From: Bacillus sp. HMF5848 | Lineage (GTDB): Bacteria > Bacillota > Bacilli > Bacillales > HMF5848 | Reading direction: 5' to 3' | NCBI RefSeq assembly: GCF_003944835.1 | Contig: NZ_RWIV01000001.1 | Location: forward strand, 2,023,501-2,087,500 | DNA: 64,000 nucleotides | Shown: piece by piece, positions 9,825-18,300 of the stretch | Layout: each line of letters begins with the position of its first letter | How positions within the stretch are numbered: the first letter of the stretch is position 1 | Translations under genes and position numbers: made by a program | Notes under the pieces: generated by a model | The model's database searches: none | What the model was told of the DNA's origin: nothing | Seen by the model: only the letters and a program-made list of their open reading frames with translations

Positions 9825-9959
9825 CAGTATTCAACAAATTTTAAAGACTAATCAGCAAGAATTTCATCTGTATTAAAGAATTGTCAAAAGGCTAGAGTAG
9901 ATAGTACCTTAATAATATGCTTATAATGAAAACAACTTGATGTAAAAGGAATGAAATAT

Positions 9960-10418
9960 ATGGCAATAGCATCTTCTATTCTAGCAATCGTTATGGCTAC
10001 TTTTGTAATATTTGTAAGGATAAAAGCATCAAAAAAACCTGCAACAGCTAAGAAAATTATTTTACCGCCGATTTTCATGAGTACAGGGGCCTTAATGTTT
10101 ATTCACCCTATGTTTCGTGTTACTCCTGCACAAATATTAGAAGCGCTAGCGGTAGGAGTCTTTTTTTCAATCTTTCTGATCAAAACGTCATCTTTCGAAA
10201 TAAGAGGCACAGATATATATTTAAAAAGGTCAAAGGCCTTTATTTTTATTCTTATTGGTTTACTTGTCATACGGATTGTCTTAAAATCTTTTTTGAGTAC
10301 AACAATTGATTACGGTGAACTTAGTGGTATGTTTTGGATTCTTGCATTTGGTATGATTGTACCGTGGCGCATTGCAATGTTTTTATCTTATCGAAAGCTA
10401 CAAAAAGAGCTTAGTTGA
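9960..10418 (+). CDS. ccdC: CcdC family membrane protein
   Basis: 152 residues with about five membrane helices (near residues 1-18, 35-52, 60-72, 95-112 and 125-142). It corresponds to B. subtilis YneJ (CcdC family, found with ccdA). The ATG at 9960 is preferred over 9951, because AAAAGGA stands 8 bases before it. Its function in cytochrome c biogenesis is not established. The stop codon lies inside a terminator stem. Confidence 0.85.
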   Translation: MAIASSILAIVMATFVIFVRIKASKKPATAKKIILPPIFMSTGALMFIHPMFRVTPAQILEALAVGVFFSIFLIKTSSFEIRGTDIYLKRSKAFIFILIGLLVIRIVLKSFLSTTIDYGELSGMFWILAFGMIVPWRIAMFLSYRKLQKELS

Positions 10419-10441
10419 AATAATATCAACTAAGCTCTTTT
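10404..10441 (+). terminator. Terminator overlapping the end of ccdC
   Basis: AAAGAGCTTAGTTGA and TCAACTAAGCTCTTT form a 15-bp perfect stem followed by T. The ccdC stop codon is part of the 5' arm. Confidence 0.88.
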
Positions 10442-10609
10442 CATTAAGAAGGTTTTTAGATTTAGGTTACAGTCTTGCTTTAGGCACATTTAGTACGCAT
10501 CAGTAGAATTCTTTAAGTATTTTTGCGAAAAGTATGATTTTAAAAAGTTTGCTATTTACAGTCGATTTTACTCTTAATAGGGAGAATAAAGATATTCACC
10601 TTAGTGGAT

Positions 10610-10690
10610 TCAGAGTTCCTCAGGACCTGCGGCGCCTTAAGGTCAACAATGTCCCAGGACATTGCGTATACAGTTAGTCGGTGCTTGTCG
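10610..10690. repeat. GC-rich intergenic element with two hairpins
   Basis: In a 256-bp gap without genes this block is much richer in GC than its surroundings. It holds two stem-loops: GACCT...AGGTC around a GCGGCGCC core (about 10616-10640), and AATGTCC/GGACATT. A third GC-rich part, GGTGCTTGTCGCGCC, precedes the 3' end of yneK. It may be a dispersed small repeat or a structured RNA; no second copy is seen in the window. Confidence 0.4.
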
Positions 10691-10697
10691 CGCCTTA

Positions 10698-11123
10698 CTA
10701 AAACCATTGTTCATATGGTGTAATATCAATCTTTTGCTCTTGAAGTGTTTTGATTAAAAATTTATGGTCTCGTTTTGGTGTGGCAAGAATGTAGCCTTTA
10801 ATAATTAGGTCAAGATTAATTTTGTTTACATTGTTTTCTAATGCTAATTGTCCAATTTTACCAGCAATTTTCTGTTTCGCCACGTCACGGAATAGCTCAG
10901 GTACTGGGTTTACTAGAGTTTGTAATAAAGATTTGCCTTCATCCGTCCAAAGGTGGAGAGATTGTTGGATATAATATTCTTGCCAGTCAATCTCACTTTT
11001 ACCATCTTCTTTAGGTAATTTTTTCAAAAATTTTCTAAACATGAAATATCCGCCTACAGCCATAGACCCACAGAGAAAAATAGACCAAAAAACTATAAAC
11101 CACATAAACCAGCCTTGAAGCAT
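10698..11123 (-). CDS. yneK: YneK family protein (DUF2621)
   Basis: 141 residues with one N-terminal membrane helix (about residues 7-29) and a cytosolic part containing WQEYYIQQSLHLWTDEGK. It matches B. subtilis YneK in length, in the single anchor, and in its position after ccdC. Function unknown. Confidence 0.85.
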   Translation of the reverse strand: MLQGWFMWFIVFWSIFLCGSMAVGGYFMFRKFLKKLPKEDGKSEIDWQEYYIQQSLHLWTDEGKSLLQTLVNPVPELFRDVAKQKIAGKIGQLALENNVNKINLDLIIKGYILATPKRDHKFLIKTLQEQKIDITPYEQWF

Positions 11124-11227
11124 AATTTCACCTCGTAAATATTTCTACTTGTATTATACATGAATTTAGTAGATTTTCGTAAGGGAAGACCTATAATTTG
11201 AAGAGAAATAATAATTTTATGTAAAAA

Positions 11228-11244
11228 TGTTAAGTTAATGTAAA
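11228..11244 (-). promoter_or_regulatory. Possible PhoP box near the Na/Pi transporter gene
   Basis: On the minus strand TTTACA-N5-TTAACA is present, the direct-repeat pattern of PhoP sites (TT[ACT]ACA with an 11-bp period). It is about 80 bases upstream of the predicted phosphate transporter. Orientation and the AT-rich context make chance plausible. Confidence 0.3.
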
Positions 11245-11323
11245 GGTTTTTAATATTATCTTTACAAAACGATACTTTTTGTTGATAATTAGTGTTGGAT
11301 TTTGTCGAAGAGGAGTGTTTTTA

Positions 11324-12976
11324 GTGGATTTGCATGTCCAGGAAATGATTTTTCAGTTTTTTGGTGGTCTAGGTATTTTTCTTTTTGGTATTAAGTACAT
11401 GGGTGATGGATTACAGCAATCTGCAGGAGATCGCCTTCGTGAAATTTTAGACCGCTTTACTACGAACCCATTAATGGGTGTGTTAGCTGGTATTATCGTA
11501 ACAGTACTAATTCAGTCAAGCTCAGGAACAACAGCTCTTACAGTTGGATTAGTTAGTGCGGGCTTTATGACTTTACGTCAAGCAATTGGTGTAATTATGG
11601 GGGCCAATATTGGTACAACCGTAACAGCGTTTATTATTGGAATTAAAATTAGTGAGTATGCATTACCTATTATTGCAGTGGGCGCATTTTTAATCTTTTT
11701 CTTCAAACATAATAAAGTGCAGTCACTAGGTAAAGTAATCTTCGGTTTTGGTTCTTTATTCCTCGGATTATCATTGATGAGTAGTGGCATGAAGCCATTG
11801 CGTTCACTTGATGCGTTTTATGACTTAACGCTTTCAATGAGTGATAACCCATTTTTAGGTGTGGTTATCGGAACAGTATTTACTGTTATAGTTCAAAGCT
11901 CTAGTGCGACAATTGGAATTCTTCAAGAGCTATTTGGACAAGATCTTTTAACGCTTCAGGCCGCTTTACCTGTTCTTTTTGGTGACAACATCGGAACAAC
12001 AATTACAGCTGTATTAGCGTCTATTGGGACAGCTGTTGCTGCAAGACGAGCAGCGTTAGCTCACGTAGTATTTAATATTACAGGAACAGTGGTGTTTTTA
12101 ATCTTACTCGTCCCGTTTACAAAGTTTATTGCATTTTTACAGACTTCTCTAGGTTTAAATCCAGAGATGACTATTGCATTCGCTCATGGGACATTCAACG
12201 TAACAAACACAATATTATTGTTCCCGTTTGTTGGATTTATTGCTTGGATAGTTACTAAAGCTATTCCAGGAGAGGATTTAGTTGTTGATGGTAAGCCACA
12301 AAATCTTAACTATCTTATTATTGATCAAGCTCCATCTTTGGCACTTGGGCAAGCGAAAAAAGAAGTTATTCGCATGGGGAGCTTGTCTAAGCAAGGTTTA
12401 GAAGAAGTTAGACAATTCATGGCGAATAATCAGAAAAAACATGCTGATATTGCCTATGAAATTGAAGAGGCAATTAACAACTTAGACCGAAAAATCACTG
12501 ATTATTTAGTAGCGATTTCCGGTAAATCGTTATCTCATGTTGATTCGGAAGTACATTCCTTCCTAATGGATGCAGTTAGAGATATTGAACGTATTGGTGA
12601 TCATATGGAGAATATTGTAGAATTAATTGAGTACAAGGTCTCACGCCGTTTGCATATTTCTGATGAAGCACTAGAAGAGTTAAATACAATGATGCAATTA
12701 ACAGCAGATACACTGGAAAATGCATTAAAGTCTTTAGATAAGAACGATTTGAAATTAGCAGAAGAAGTTTTAAATCAAGAGAAGCAAATTGATTCTATGG
12801 AAAGAATGTTGCGTAGAAGTCATATTCGTCGACTTAATGAAGGTGGATGTACTGGTCACGCAGGAATTATTTTTGTAGATATCGTAAGTAACCTTGAAAG
12901 AATTGGTGATCATGCAGTAAACATCGCTGACATGGTTATTGATATGAACAAAGTGCACGATATAAAAAAAGCATAA
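11324..12976 (+). CDS. Na+/phosphate cotransporter (NptA-like) with PhoU-like C-terminus
   Basis: 550 residues. Two inverted Na/Pi repeats carry the QSS motifs (QSSSGTTALTVGLVSAG and later QSSSATIGI), with about eight membrane helices up to residue 320. A cytosolic PhoU-like helical domain occupies about 345-545 (DAVRDIERIGDHMENI and SNLERIGDHAVNI). It should import phosphate with sodium. The GTG at 11324 is chosen because AAGAGGAG stands 8 bases upstream; the longer frame from 11279 lacks an RBS. A possible PhoP box lies upstream. Confidence 0.9.
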   Translation: MDLHVQEMIFQFFGGLGIFLFGIKYMGDGLQQSAGDRLREILDRFTTNPLMGVLAGIIVTVLIQSSSGTTALTVGLVSAGFMTLRQAIGVIMGANIGTTVTAFIIGIKISEYALPIIAVGAFLIFFFKHNKVQSLGKVIFGFGSLFLGLSLMSSGMKPLRSLDAFYDLTLSMSDNPFLGVVIGTVFTVIVQSSSATIGILQELFGQDLLTLQAALPVLFGDNIGTTITAVLASIGTAVAARRAALAHVVFNITGTVVFLILLVPFTKFIAFLQTSLGLNPEMTIAFAHGTFNVTNTILLFPFVGFIAWIVTKAIPGEDLVVDGKPQNLNYLIIDQAPSLALGQAKKEVIRMGSLSKQGLEEVRQFMANNQKKHADIAYEIEEAINNLDRKITDYLVAISGKSLSHVDSEVHSFLMDAVRDIERIGDHMENIVELIEYKVSRRLHISDEALEELNTMMQLTADTLENALKSLDKNDLKLAEEVLNQEKQIDSMERMLRRSHIRRLNEGGCTGHAGIIFVDIVSNLERIGDHAVNIADMVIDMNKVHDIKKA

Positions 12977-12980
12977 TTAG

Positions 12981-13019
12981 AAAACGAGCACTTCATACAA
13001 TTGAAGTGCTTGTTTTTTA
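12981..13019 (+). terminator. Terminator after the Na/Pi cotransporter gene
   Basis: AAACGAGCACTTCA and TGAAGTGCTTGTTT pair (one G-T) around a 6-base loop, followed by TTT. Confidence 0.88.
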
Positions 13020-13033
13020 TATATTACAAGCAT

Positions 13034-13063
13034 GCTAGCAATCACCAGTGTGATCCTTGCTAG
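13034..13063. repeat. Small inverted repeat with CTAGC ends
   Basis: CTAGCAATCAC and GTGATCCTTGCTAG form an imperfect hairpin. A related, smaller hairpin (CTAGCA/TGCTAG, loop TTCAC) occurs at 13275-13291 in the same intergenic region. Purpose unknown. Confidence 0.4.
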
Positions 13064-13130
13064 AATGCAATAGATGGTAAAAAAATATATTCCTCAAGAA
13101 GTTGTATTCAAGTACTAGCAAACAATTTTA

Positions 13131-13175
13131 AAAAAACCACTCTCATGTCACAAAATATAGAAGGAGAGTGGTTTT
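13131..13175. terminator. Hairpin in the gap between the Na/Pi gene and proA
   Basis: AAAACCACTCTC and GAGAGTGGTTTT form a 12-bp stem with a loop of about 19 bases and A/T flanks. It may terminate proA on the minus strand, though it is about 160 bp past the stop. Confidence 0.55.
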
Positions 13176-13274
13176 AATATAGAGATTAACACATTCAATT
13201 AAGTGTTCAGACAAATCTCTTATTATGGTTTATTTTTCTAATCTAATCGATTCAGTTAAGATTTAAGCTACATG

Positions 13275-13291
13275 CTAGCATTCACTGCTAG
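13275..13291. repeat. Second small CTAGCA/TGCTAG hairpin
   Basis: A perfect 6-bp stem with 5-base loop TTCAC, sharing its stem sequence with the hairpin at 13034-13063. It lies 46 bp beyond the proA stop. Confidence 0.4.
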
Positions 13292-13336
13292 AACTTTGAT
13301 TCTTTATCGTAGCGTTAGACATGCCTTAATTAATGT

Positions 13337-14599
13337 CTAACGTATTTGACCGGTACCATGCATTAAAAATTTCACTGTTGTAAGAGCTGGTAAACCCATT
13401 GGTCCTCGAGCGTGGAGCTTTTGAGTTGAAATTCCAATTTCTGCACCAAATCCTAATGCTCCGCCGTCAGTAAAGCGAGTAGAGGCATTATGATAAATGG
13501 CTGCCGCATCAACAAGTGTCATAAACCTTGCTGCTGCTTCTTTGTTTTCTGTTACAATGGCTTCTGAGTGTTTTGTACCATATTGATCAATATGAGCGAC
13601 TGCATCCTCTAAAGACGATACTAGCTTTACTGCTATGTCTAAGCTTAAGTATTCGTTTGCCCAATCATCTTCATTGGCAAGCTGTACAAATGGTACAGTA
13701 TTTGCTAACTTTTCGTCTCCATGAATAGATATATTGTGCTCCTGTAGTGTTTTTAAGAACACGTCTTTATTGTTTTGAAACCATGCTTCATGCACGATCA
13801 CTGTTTCCGCTGCATTACACACAGCTGGACGGTCCGTTTTTGCATTAATCAATATGGAGAGCGCTTTTTCAACATCTGCTTGTTCGTCAATATAAATATG
13901 ACAGTTTCCAACACCTGTTTCCAGAACAGGGACAGTCGCTTTTGTAATAACGGCATTGATTAATGCTCCACCACCACGTGGGATTAATACATCGATATGC
14001 TCTTTCATAGTAAAAAGCTGCTCCGTTGCTTCTCGATCTGTCGTATTTATAAACTGTACAGCTTCTTTTGGAATATCAGTCTTTTCAAGTGCTTCATGCA
14101 TCACGTCGACTATTGCTTTGTTTGAAGTGATAGCGTTCGAGCCACCTTTTAATACGATAGCATTCCCCGCCTTTAAGGCAAGACCAGTAGCATCGACTGT
14201 GACATTCGGTCGCGCCTCGTATATCATCCCGATCACACCTAATGGGACGGTTACCTTTTGAACTTGTAAACCGTTCTCTAATACCCAATCTGATTCAATG
14301 ATTTTTGTTGGATCATCTAATTCAACCACCTGACGCAATCCGTCAGCAAACCCTTTGATCCTGGATTCATTTAATGCAAGTCTATCCATAAACGCTTCAT
14401 CAAAGCCTTTATCTCTCCCACGTTGTAAATCTATTTCGTTAGCTTCTAATATCGTATTCTTTTTTTCTTTTAACATATTAGCAATTATGAGCAAAGCATT
14501 ATTCTTTTGTTCTGTTGTTAATAGTGCTAGAGATTTAGCCGCTTTTTGAGCTTGCGCAGCTTGTTCTTTGACATCCATGTTTGTCTTCGTTAAGGTCAT
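13337..14599 (-). CDS. proA: Glutamate-5-semialdehyde dehydrogenase (gamma-glutamyl phosphate reductase)
   Basis: 420 residues of the aldehyde dehydrogenase superfamily. It reduces gamma-glutamyl phosphate with NADPH, the second step of proline synthesis. Visible are the PLGVIGMIYEARPNVT segment, LKGGSNAITSN, and the catalytic-Cys stretch RPAVCNAAETVIVH. The ATG at 14599 has AGGAGG 6 bases upstream; the in-frame TTG at 14602 is too close to it. It is the last gene of a minus-strand proC-proB-proA set, 178 bp after proB. Confidence 0.96.
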   Translation of the reverse strand: MTLTKTNMDVKEQAAQAQKAAKSLALLTTEQKNNALLIIANMLKEKKNTILEANEIDLQRGRDKGFDEAFMDRLALNESRIKGFADGLRQVVELDDPTKIIESDWVLENGLQVQKVTVPLGVIGMIYEARPNVTVDATGLALKAGNAIVLKGGSNAITSNKAIVDVMHEALEKTDIPKEAVQFINTTDREATEQLFTMKEHIDVLIPRGGGALINAVITKATVPVLETGVGNCHIYIDEQADVEKALSILINAKTDRPAVCNAAETVIVHEAWFQNNKDVFLKTLQEHNISIHGDEKLANTVPFVQLANEDDWANEYLSLDIAVKLVSSLEDAVAHIDQYGTKHSEAIVTENKEAAARFMTLVDAAAIYHNASTRFTDGGALGFGAEIGISTQKLHARGPMGLPALTTVKFLMHGTGQIR

Positions 14600-14777
14600 C
14601 AAATGCCTCCTATTGTTTTTTATAGTAAAGGCTGTGTTAAAGGTGAGTGTTGATTTTTACACTTAGTTGATTGTATTGTGGAGCAATGTACGCTATCAAC
14701 ATCATTGTTTAACAGTGGCCATAGTAAAAAAGGAATTATAAGAACCGTTTTTTATATAAGACGGTGCTTGATTTTAT

Positions 14778-15896
14778 TTATAGCCCCACTGGAAGTGAAA
14801 CTTTAATGTGACATACAAGATGATCAATAGAGACAGCTTCTATATTATTTCGACTGGAATTCGTTTCTTTCACTAACTCCTGTGCGGTATAATTGACAAT
14901 ACCAAGAGCTATTTGTTTTTTATGTGAATCTAGGATGCGAACAACGGCACCCTTTTTAAACTGACCTGCAATGTCTTCAATATCCTGCAAGTGTACCCCA
15001 CCCGCTTGTTCCTTAATTCTGTTTTTTGCTGGCTCTTTTATGATAATTTCGCCTTCAGGTCCAGAGTTAAAGGCAATCCACTGCTGTCTCGAATCTAAAT
15101 TAGTAGCATCTTTTTTCGCCTCAAAATATGTGCCTTTCGCTTTTCTATGAACAGCTTCATAAATAATATCAGGTGTACCTGATTTCCCTAGAAATGCTGG
15201 TATACCAGCAGCCATCGTTATTTTAAAAGCGTCTATTTTAGAGCGCATACCACCTGTACCAACTGCACTTCCTGGCTCTCCTGCCATGTCTTCAATGTCG
15301 CTTGTAATTTCTTCTACTCGATCAAGTAATGTAGCATTCTTATTTTTTCGGGGGTCACAATTATATAACCCATCTATATCAGATAAAATAAGTAGCTGGT
15401 CAGCATCTACTAACGCTGAAACTTTAGCAGATAGAGTATCATTGTCACCAAATTTCAATCGATTAATCGTGACTGTGTCGTTTTCATTCACGATAGGAAT
15501 AATCCCTCTTTCTAACAATACATTAATCGTATTTCTTGCGTTGTTATATCTATTTTCATCGGAAAAGTCACTGCGTGTAATAAGTATCTGTGACGCTACA
15601 TACCCATGCGACAAGAAGAGGTCAGAATAGGCTTCAATAAGCAAACCTTGACCGATTGCTGCTGCTGCTTGTTTTTCTGGTAATGAATTGGGGCGCTCTA
15701 AGCATCCTAATTTACGATATCCTGCTGCCACAGCACCTGATGAAACTAATAAGACTTCATGACCGTCATCTTTTAAACGAGCTACTTCATCAACTAATCT
15801 CTCTAATTTACGTCGACTAATTTCACCGTGCATACTTGTTAACGAACTGCTACCTATTTTAATTACGACACGTTTTTTCCTGCTGTCATGGGACAT
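14778..15896 (-). CDS. proB: Glutamate 5-kinase with PUA domain
   Basis: 372 residues: an amino-acid kinase domain (residues 1-260, with VVIKIGSSSLT, VLLVSSGAVAAG, PIVNENDTV and LSDIDGLY) plus a C-terminal PUA domain (about 280-365). It phosphorylates glutamate as the committed step of proline synthesis and is normally feedback-inhibited by proline. It is 68 bp after proC and ahead of proA, so the three genes together make proline from glutamate. Confidence 0.96.
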   Translation of the reverse strand: MSHDSRKKRVVIKIGSSSLTSMHGEISRRKLERLVDEVARLKDDGHEVLLVSSGAVAAGYRKLGCLERPNSLPEKQAAAAIGQGLLIEAYSDLFLSHGYVASQILITRSDFSDENRYNNARNTINVLLERGIIPIVNENDTVTINRLKFGDNDTLSAKVSALVDADQLLILSDIDGLYNCDPRKNKNATLLDRVEEITSDIEDMAGEPGSAVGTGGMRSKIDAFKITMAAGIPAFLGKSGTPDIIYEAVHRKAKGTYFEAKKDATNLDSRQQWIAFNSGPEGEIIIKEPAKNRIKEQAGGVHLQDIEDIAGQFKKGAVVRILDSHKKQIALGIVNYTAQELVKETNSSRNNIEAVSIDHLVCHIKVSLPVGL

Positions 15897-15964
15897 TCTA
15901 TCACTCCTAGTACTGACTGTTTCTTGCCTGTGTATATTACTTTTTTAATATTTTTAGTTAGAGT

Positions 15965-16816
15965 TTATTGAGCTATAAGCATGCCTTTTAATTTTGCACT
16001 AATTTCCTTTGATTTTCGTTCTGCACTTTTGATAGCCTGCTTAATGGCGTTTCCTCCGCCGTTCTTGGAAAGTGCTTCTAGACCCGCTGCTGTCGTGCCG
16101 TTCGGAGATGTTACATTTTGTCTTAATTCGAATGGTGATTCTGTGCGTTCTACCATCATCTTCGCAGCACCTAATATCGTTTGTGCTCCAATTTCTCGTG
16201 CTAGCTTGGGTTCTAATCCGCCCTCCACACCAGCTTTTTCCATATGCTCCATGAGATAATAAAAATACGCCGGTCCACTTCCAGCTATACCTGTGAATAT
16301 ATCCATCTGTGTTTCAGGGATTGTATAAACTTTGCCTATGCTTTGCAGCAATTCTTCTGCTAAACGAATATGTTCCGTTGTAGCGTGTGTACCTGCTGAA
16401 ATAGCTGTAGCTGATTCTTGTAACGTGCTTGACGTATTAGGCATAACTCGTAAAACGGATTGCCCACGTACCAAACCAGCTTCTAAATGAGCAGTTGTAA
16501 TACCCGCTAACACAGATAATACAATAGTGTCTGGATGTAACGAATGTTTTAGTGATGCTAATACTGTATCAACATCTTTAGGTTTCATAGCCAAAAATAA
16601 TACGTCAATTTTATCGAATGATAGTTCAGTTTTTGACATGATTGTTACATTGTATGTTTCTTTAATCTGTTGAAGTCGTTTTATGTTAGATCTGTTTGTA
16701 ACGAATATTTTCTCACGTGGTACAACGTTTGTGCTCACCATACCAGCAACCATCGCTTCCGCCATATTTCCTGCACCTAAAAAGGCTACTGTTTTATCTT
16801 TTAGCAATTTTTTCAC
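15965..16816 (-). CDS. proC: Pyrroline-5-carboxylate reductase
   Basis: 283 residues. The N-terminal Rossmann motif FLGAGNMAEAMVAGM (residues 12-26) binds NADPH. The C-terminal helical dimer domain carries GIAGSGPAYFYYLMEHM and the conserved VTSPNGTTAAGLEAL signature. It performs the last step of proline synthesis. First gene of the minus-strand pro cluster. I looked upstream for a T-box (AGGGTGGTACCGCG-like) and found none. Confidence 0.95.
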   Translation of the reverse strand: MKKLLKDKTVAFLGAGNMAEAMVAGMVSTNVVPREKIFVTNRSNIKRLQQIKETYNVTIMSKTELSFDKIDVLFLAMKPKDVDTVLASLKHSLHPDTIVLSVLAGITTAHLEAGLVRGQSVLRVMPNTSSTLQESATAISAGTHATTEHIRLAEELLQSIGKVYTIPETQMDIFTGIAGSGPAYFYYLMEHMEKAGVEGGLEPKLAREIGAQTILGAAKMMVERTESPFELRQNVTSPNGTTAAGLEALSKNGGGNAIKQAIKSAERKSKEISAKLKGMLIAQ

Positions 16817-17623
16817 TCCTAGATATTGATGAAGTCGTCAAAAAATCAATTTTTTATAATCATTTGATCTATAATTGTGACCGTTTTTTGAACGTATTTA
16901 ATCGTAACACGTCTGGAATTGTTATCAAGGTGTTTTCAGAAAGTCATATGGAAAAGGCCAAAATAGTGAGAGGAAGCGATTACATTTCATACTCAGTTTC
17001 TCTTATTACGTTATTCACGCTCAAATCCTTGAATTTAAGGAAATATAACAAAATTTCCGCGTTGCTTATCGCTATATTTAGTGCTTAACCAATGCCGGGA
17101 TACAATATTAATGTATTAAAGCGACAAAGAGTATAGTCCTCAAGGAGTTACACTTAAGTACCTATATGTGTAATGAATAATCAAAATATTGGTTCTTGTT
17201 TATTCGTTCAAAATAAAGTGGTACAACAGAGTGGGGTACTAAGATAGGGGGATATTTGGGTGTTTTTGGGGAGTGTATGGTTTGTTATTGGTTTTGATGT
17301 TCTAATAGAAATTAGGAATGCTCTATATAATTGCGTTAGCGCTTAATTTGAGAGATTCACAAACACAGATAGCTATTGAAGAACCTGGGATTGCGATTGA
17401 AGTAGAAGATAAGTGGAAAAATAAGAACACCTTATTCAACAAACGTCGACGTAATCTACAGTTATGAAAGATTGGTGGTGATTTTTTTCGTACGTAAAAA
17501 AACTCCTTCATAATGAAGAGAGTAGCTCTACATAGCAAAGGAGGTTGAACAGTTTTATTTATATTTTCACACACGGTCAATATGTAAAAAACTATTTTTT
17601 ACAAGGTCTTAAAAACGTTGATA
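16817..17623. other. Intergenic region between proC and selC
   Basis: About 800 bp without a supported gene. Open frames here are short and without an RBS. A 49-codon frame at 17318-17467 begins LYIIALALNLRDSQTQIAIE and may be a fragment of a lost gene, but its start has no usable RBS. The G-rich stretch 17228-17275 is unlike the surrounding AT-rich DNA. The region separates the metabolic block from the selenocysteine island. Confidence 0.5.
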
Positions 17624-17720
17624 TGGCGGGACCGTCTGGGAATCGAACCCAGCGGAGACGACACGCGCCTCCCGAGCGGTTTTGAAGACCGTGGAGCGCA
17701 CCAGCTACCCTTCCGACCCC
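17624..17720 (-). tRNA. selC: Selenocysteine tRNA, anticodon UCA
   Basis: A 97-nt tRNA including encoded CCA (complement at 17624-17626). The anticodon loop reads CTTCAAA with anticodon TCA (complement of 17683-17685), which reads UGA. The T arm CTGGG-TTCGATT-CCCAG is perfect, the variable arm is long (over 15 nt), and the acceptor begins GGGGTCG pairing with CGGTCCC. The long variable arm, extended acceptor and UCA anticodon identify tRNA-Sec. It is the only tRNA in the window and stands next to selB, selD and selA. Confidence 0.95.
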
Positions 17721-17765
17721 GAATTAAAATAACATTTAATATTATATCAGTAGTATAATATAAAT

Positions 17766-18076
17766 TCAATCTATGATTCTCAAGAGCTTGTATGCTAAGT
17801 GAAGAGGCCAATCAAACTTAAACCGGCTATAAATGTAATTAAGCTTAAGAAAATGACACTAGGAGACGATTAGAAAAATAAATGGTTAAGACAATATTTA
17901 AGTTCAATATGAATAAACCTAAAATAATAAAAAGGCTGCAAATACAAAAAGATGTCACCTCCTAAGCCAACTAACCATGGCGACCAAAATCTTTGTGTTA
18001 AACCTCGTCGTAATACTTCTACATACATAGGGCATATGGGAAGTGCTAAGCTTAACCCTAGAACTGCATAATACAC
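17766..18076 (-). pseudogene. Remnant of a LysE-family amino-acid exporter
   Basis: The minus strand from a GTG at 18076 reads YYAVLGLSLALPICPMYVEV, then LRRGLTQRFWSPWLVGLGG, which is the N-terminus of LysE-type translocators (usually LALPIGPxNVEVxRRGLTQGFW). The middle of the protein is gone. Further downstream (about 17860-17766) another frame reads IFLSLITFIAGLSLIGLF and, after a frameshift, LAYKLLRIID, which resembles the usual LysE C-terminus. A full family member has about 200 residues; this is a deletion- and frameshift-bearing relic. Confidence 0.7.
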
Positions 18077-18300
18077 GCATGTAACAAGTAAATATATACC
18101 TCACCTCAAAAAAATGAACTTTTCCTGCGAACAATATATGCTTGTACTTATGAAGTATGTGTAAATGGTGTTCTCTAAGTGAAAGGACTATGATTGTACA
18201 TAAAAATTATAGAATTTGCAACATTGTTAGTATGATGGTTGAACTATTTTTGTTTTTTTCATAAAGTAAAGACATGACAATTTGAAAATGGTGATAATTG

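Noticed and set aside
9825..9959. Expected yneI response-regulator gene between ccdA and ccdC
   Set aside because: The gap is 135 bp and has no receiver-domain motif; the gene is absent here.
16717..17088. 123-codon plus-strand frame across the proC start
   Set aside because: Its first third is antisense to proC, and the rest has no RBS, domain or terminator.
16817..17100. Search for a T-box leader upstream of proC
   Set aside because: No AGGGTGGTACCGCG-like core or antiterminator pattern is present on the minus strand.
17318..17467. 49-codon frame LYIIALALNLRDSQTQIAIE
   Set aside because: No RBS at usable spacing and no family recognised; possibly a fragment, so kept only as a remark in the intergenic entry.
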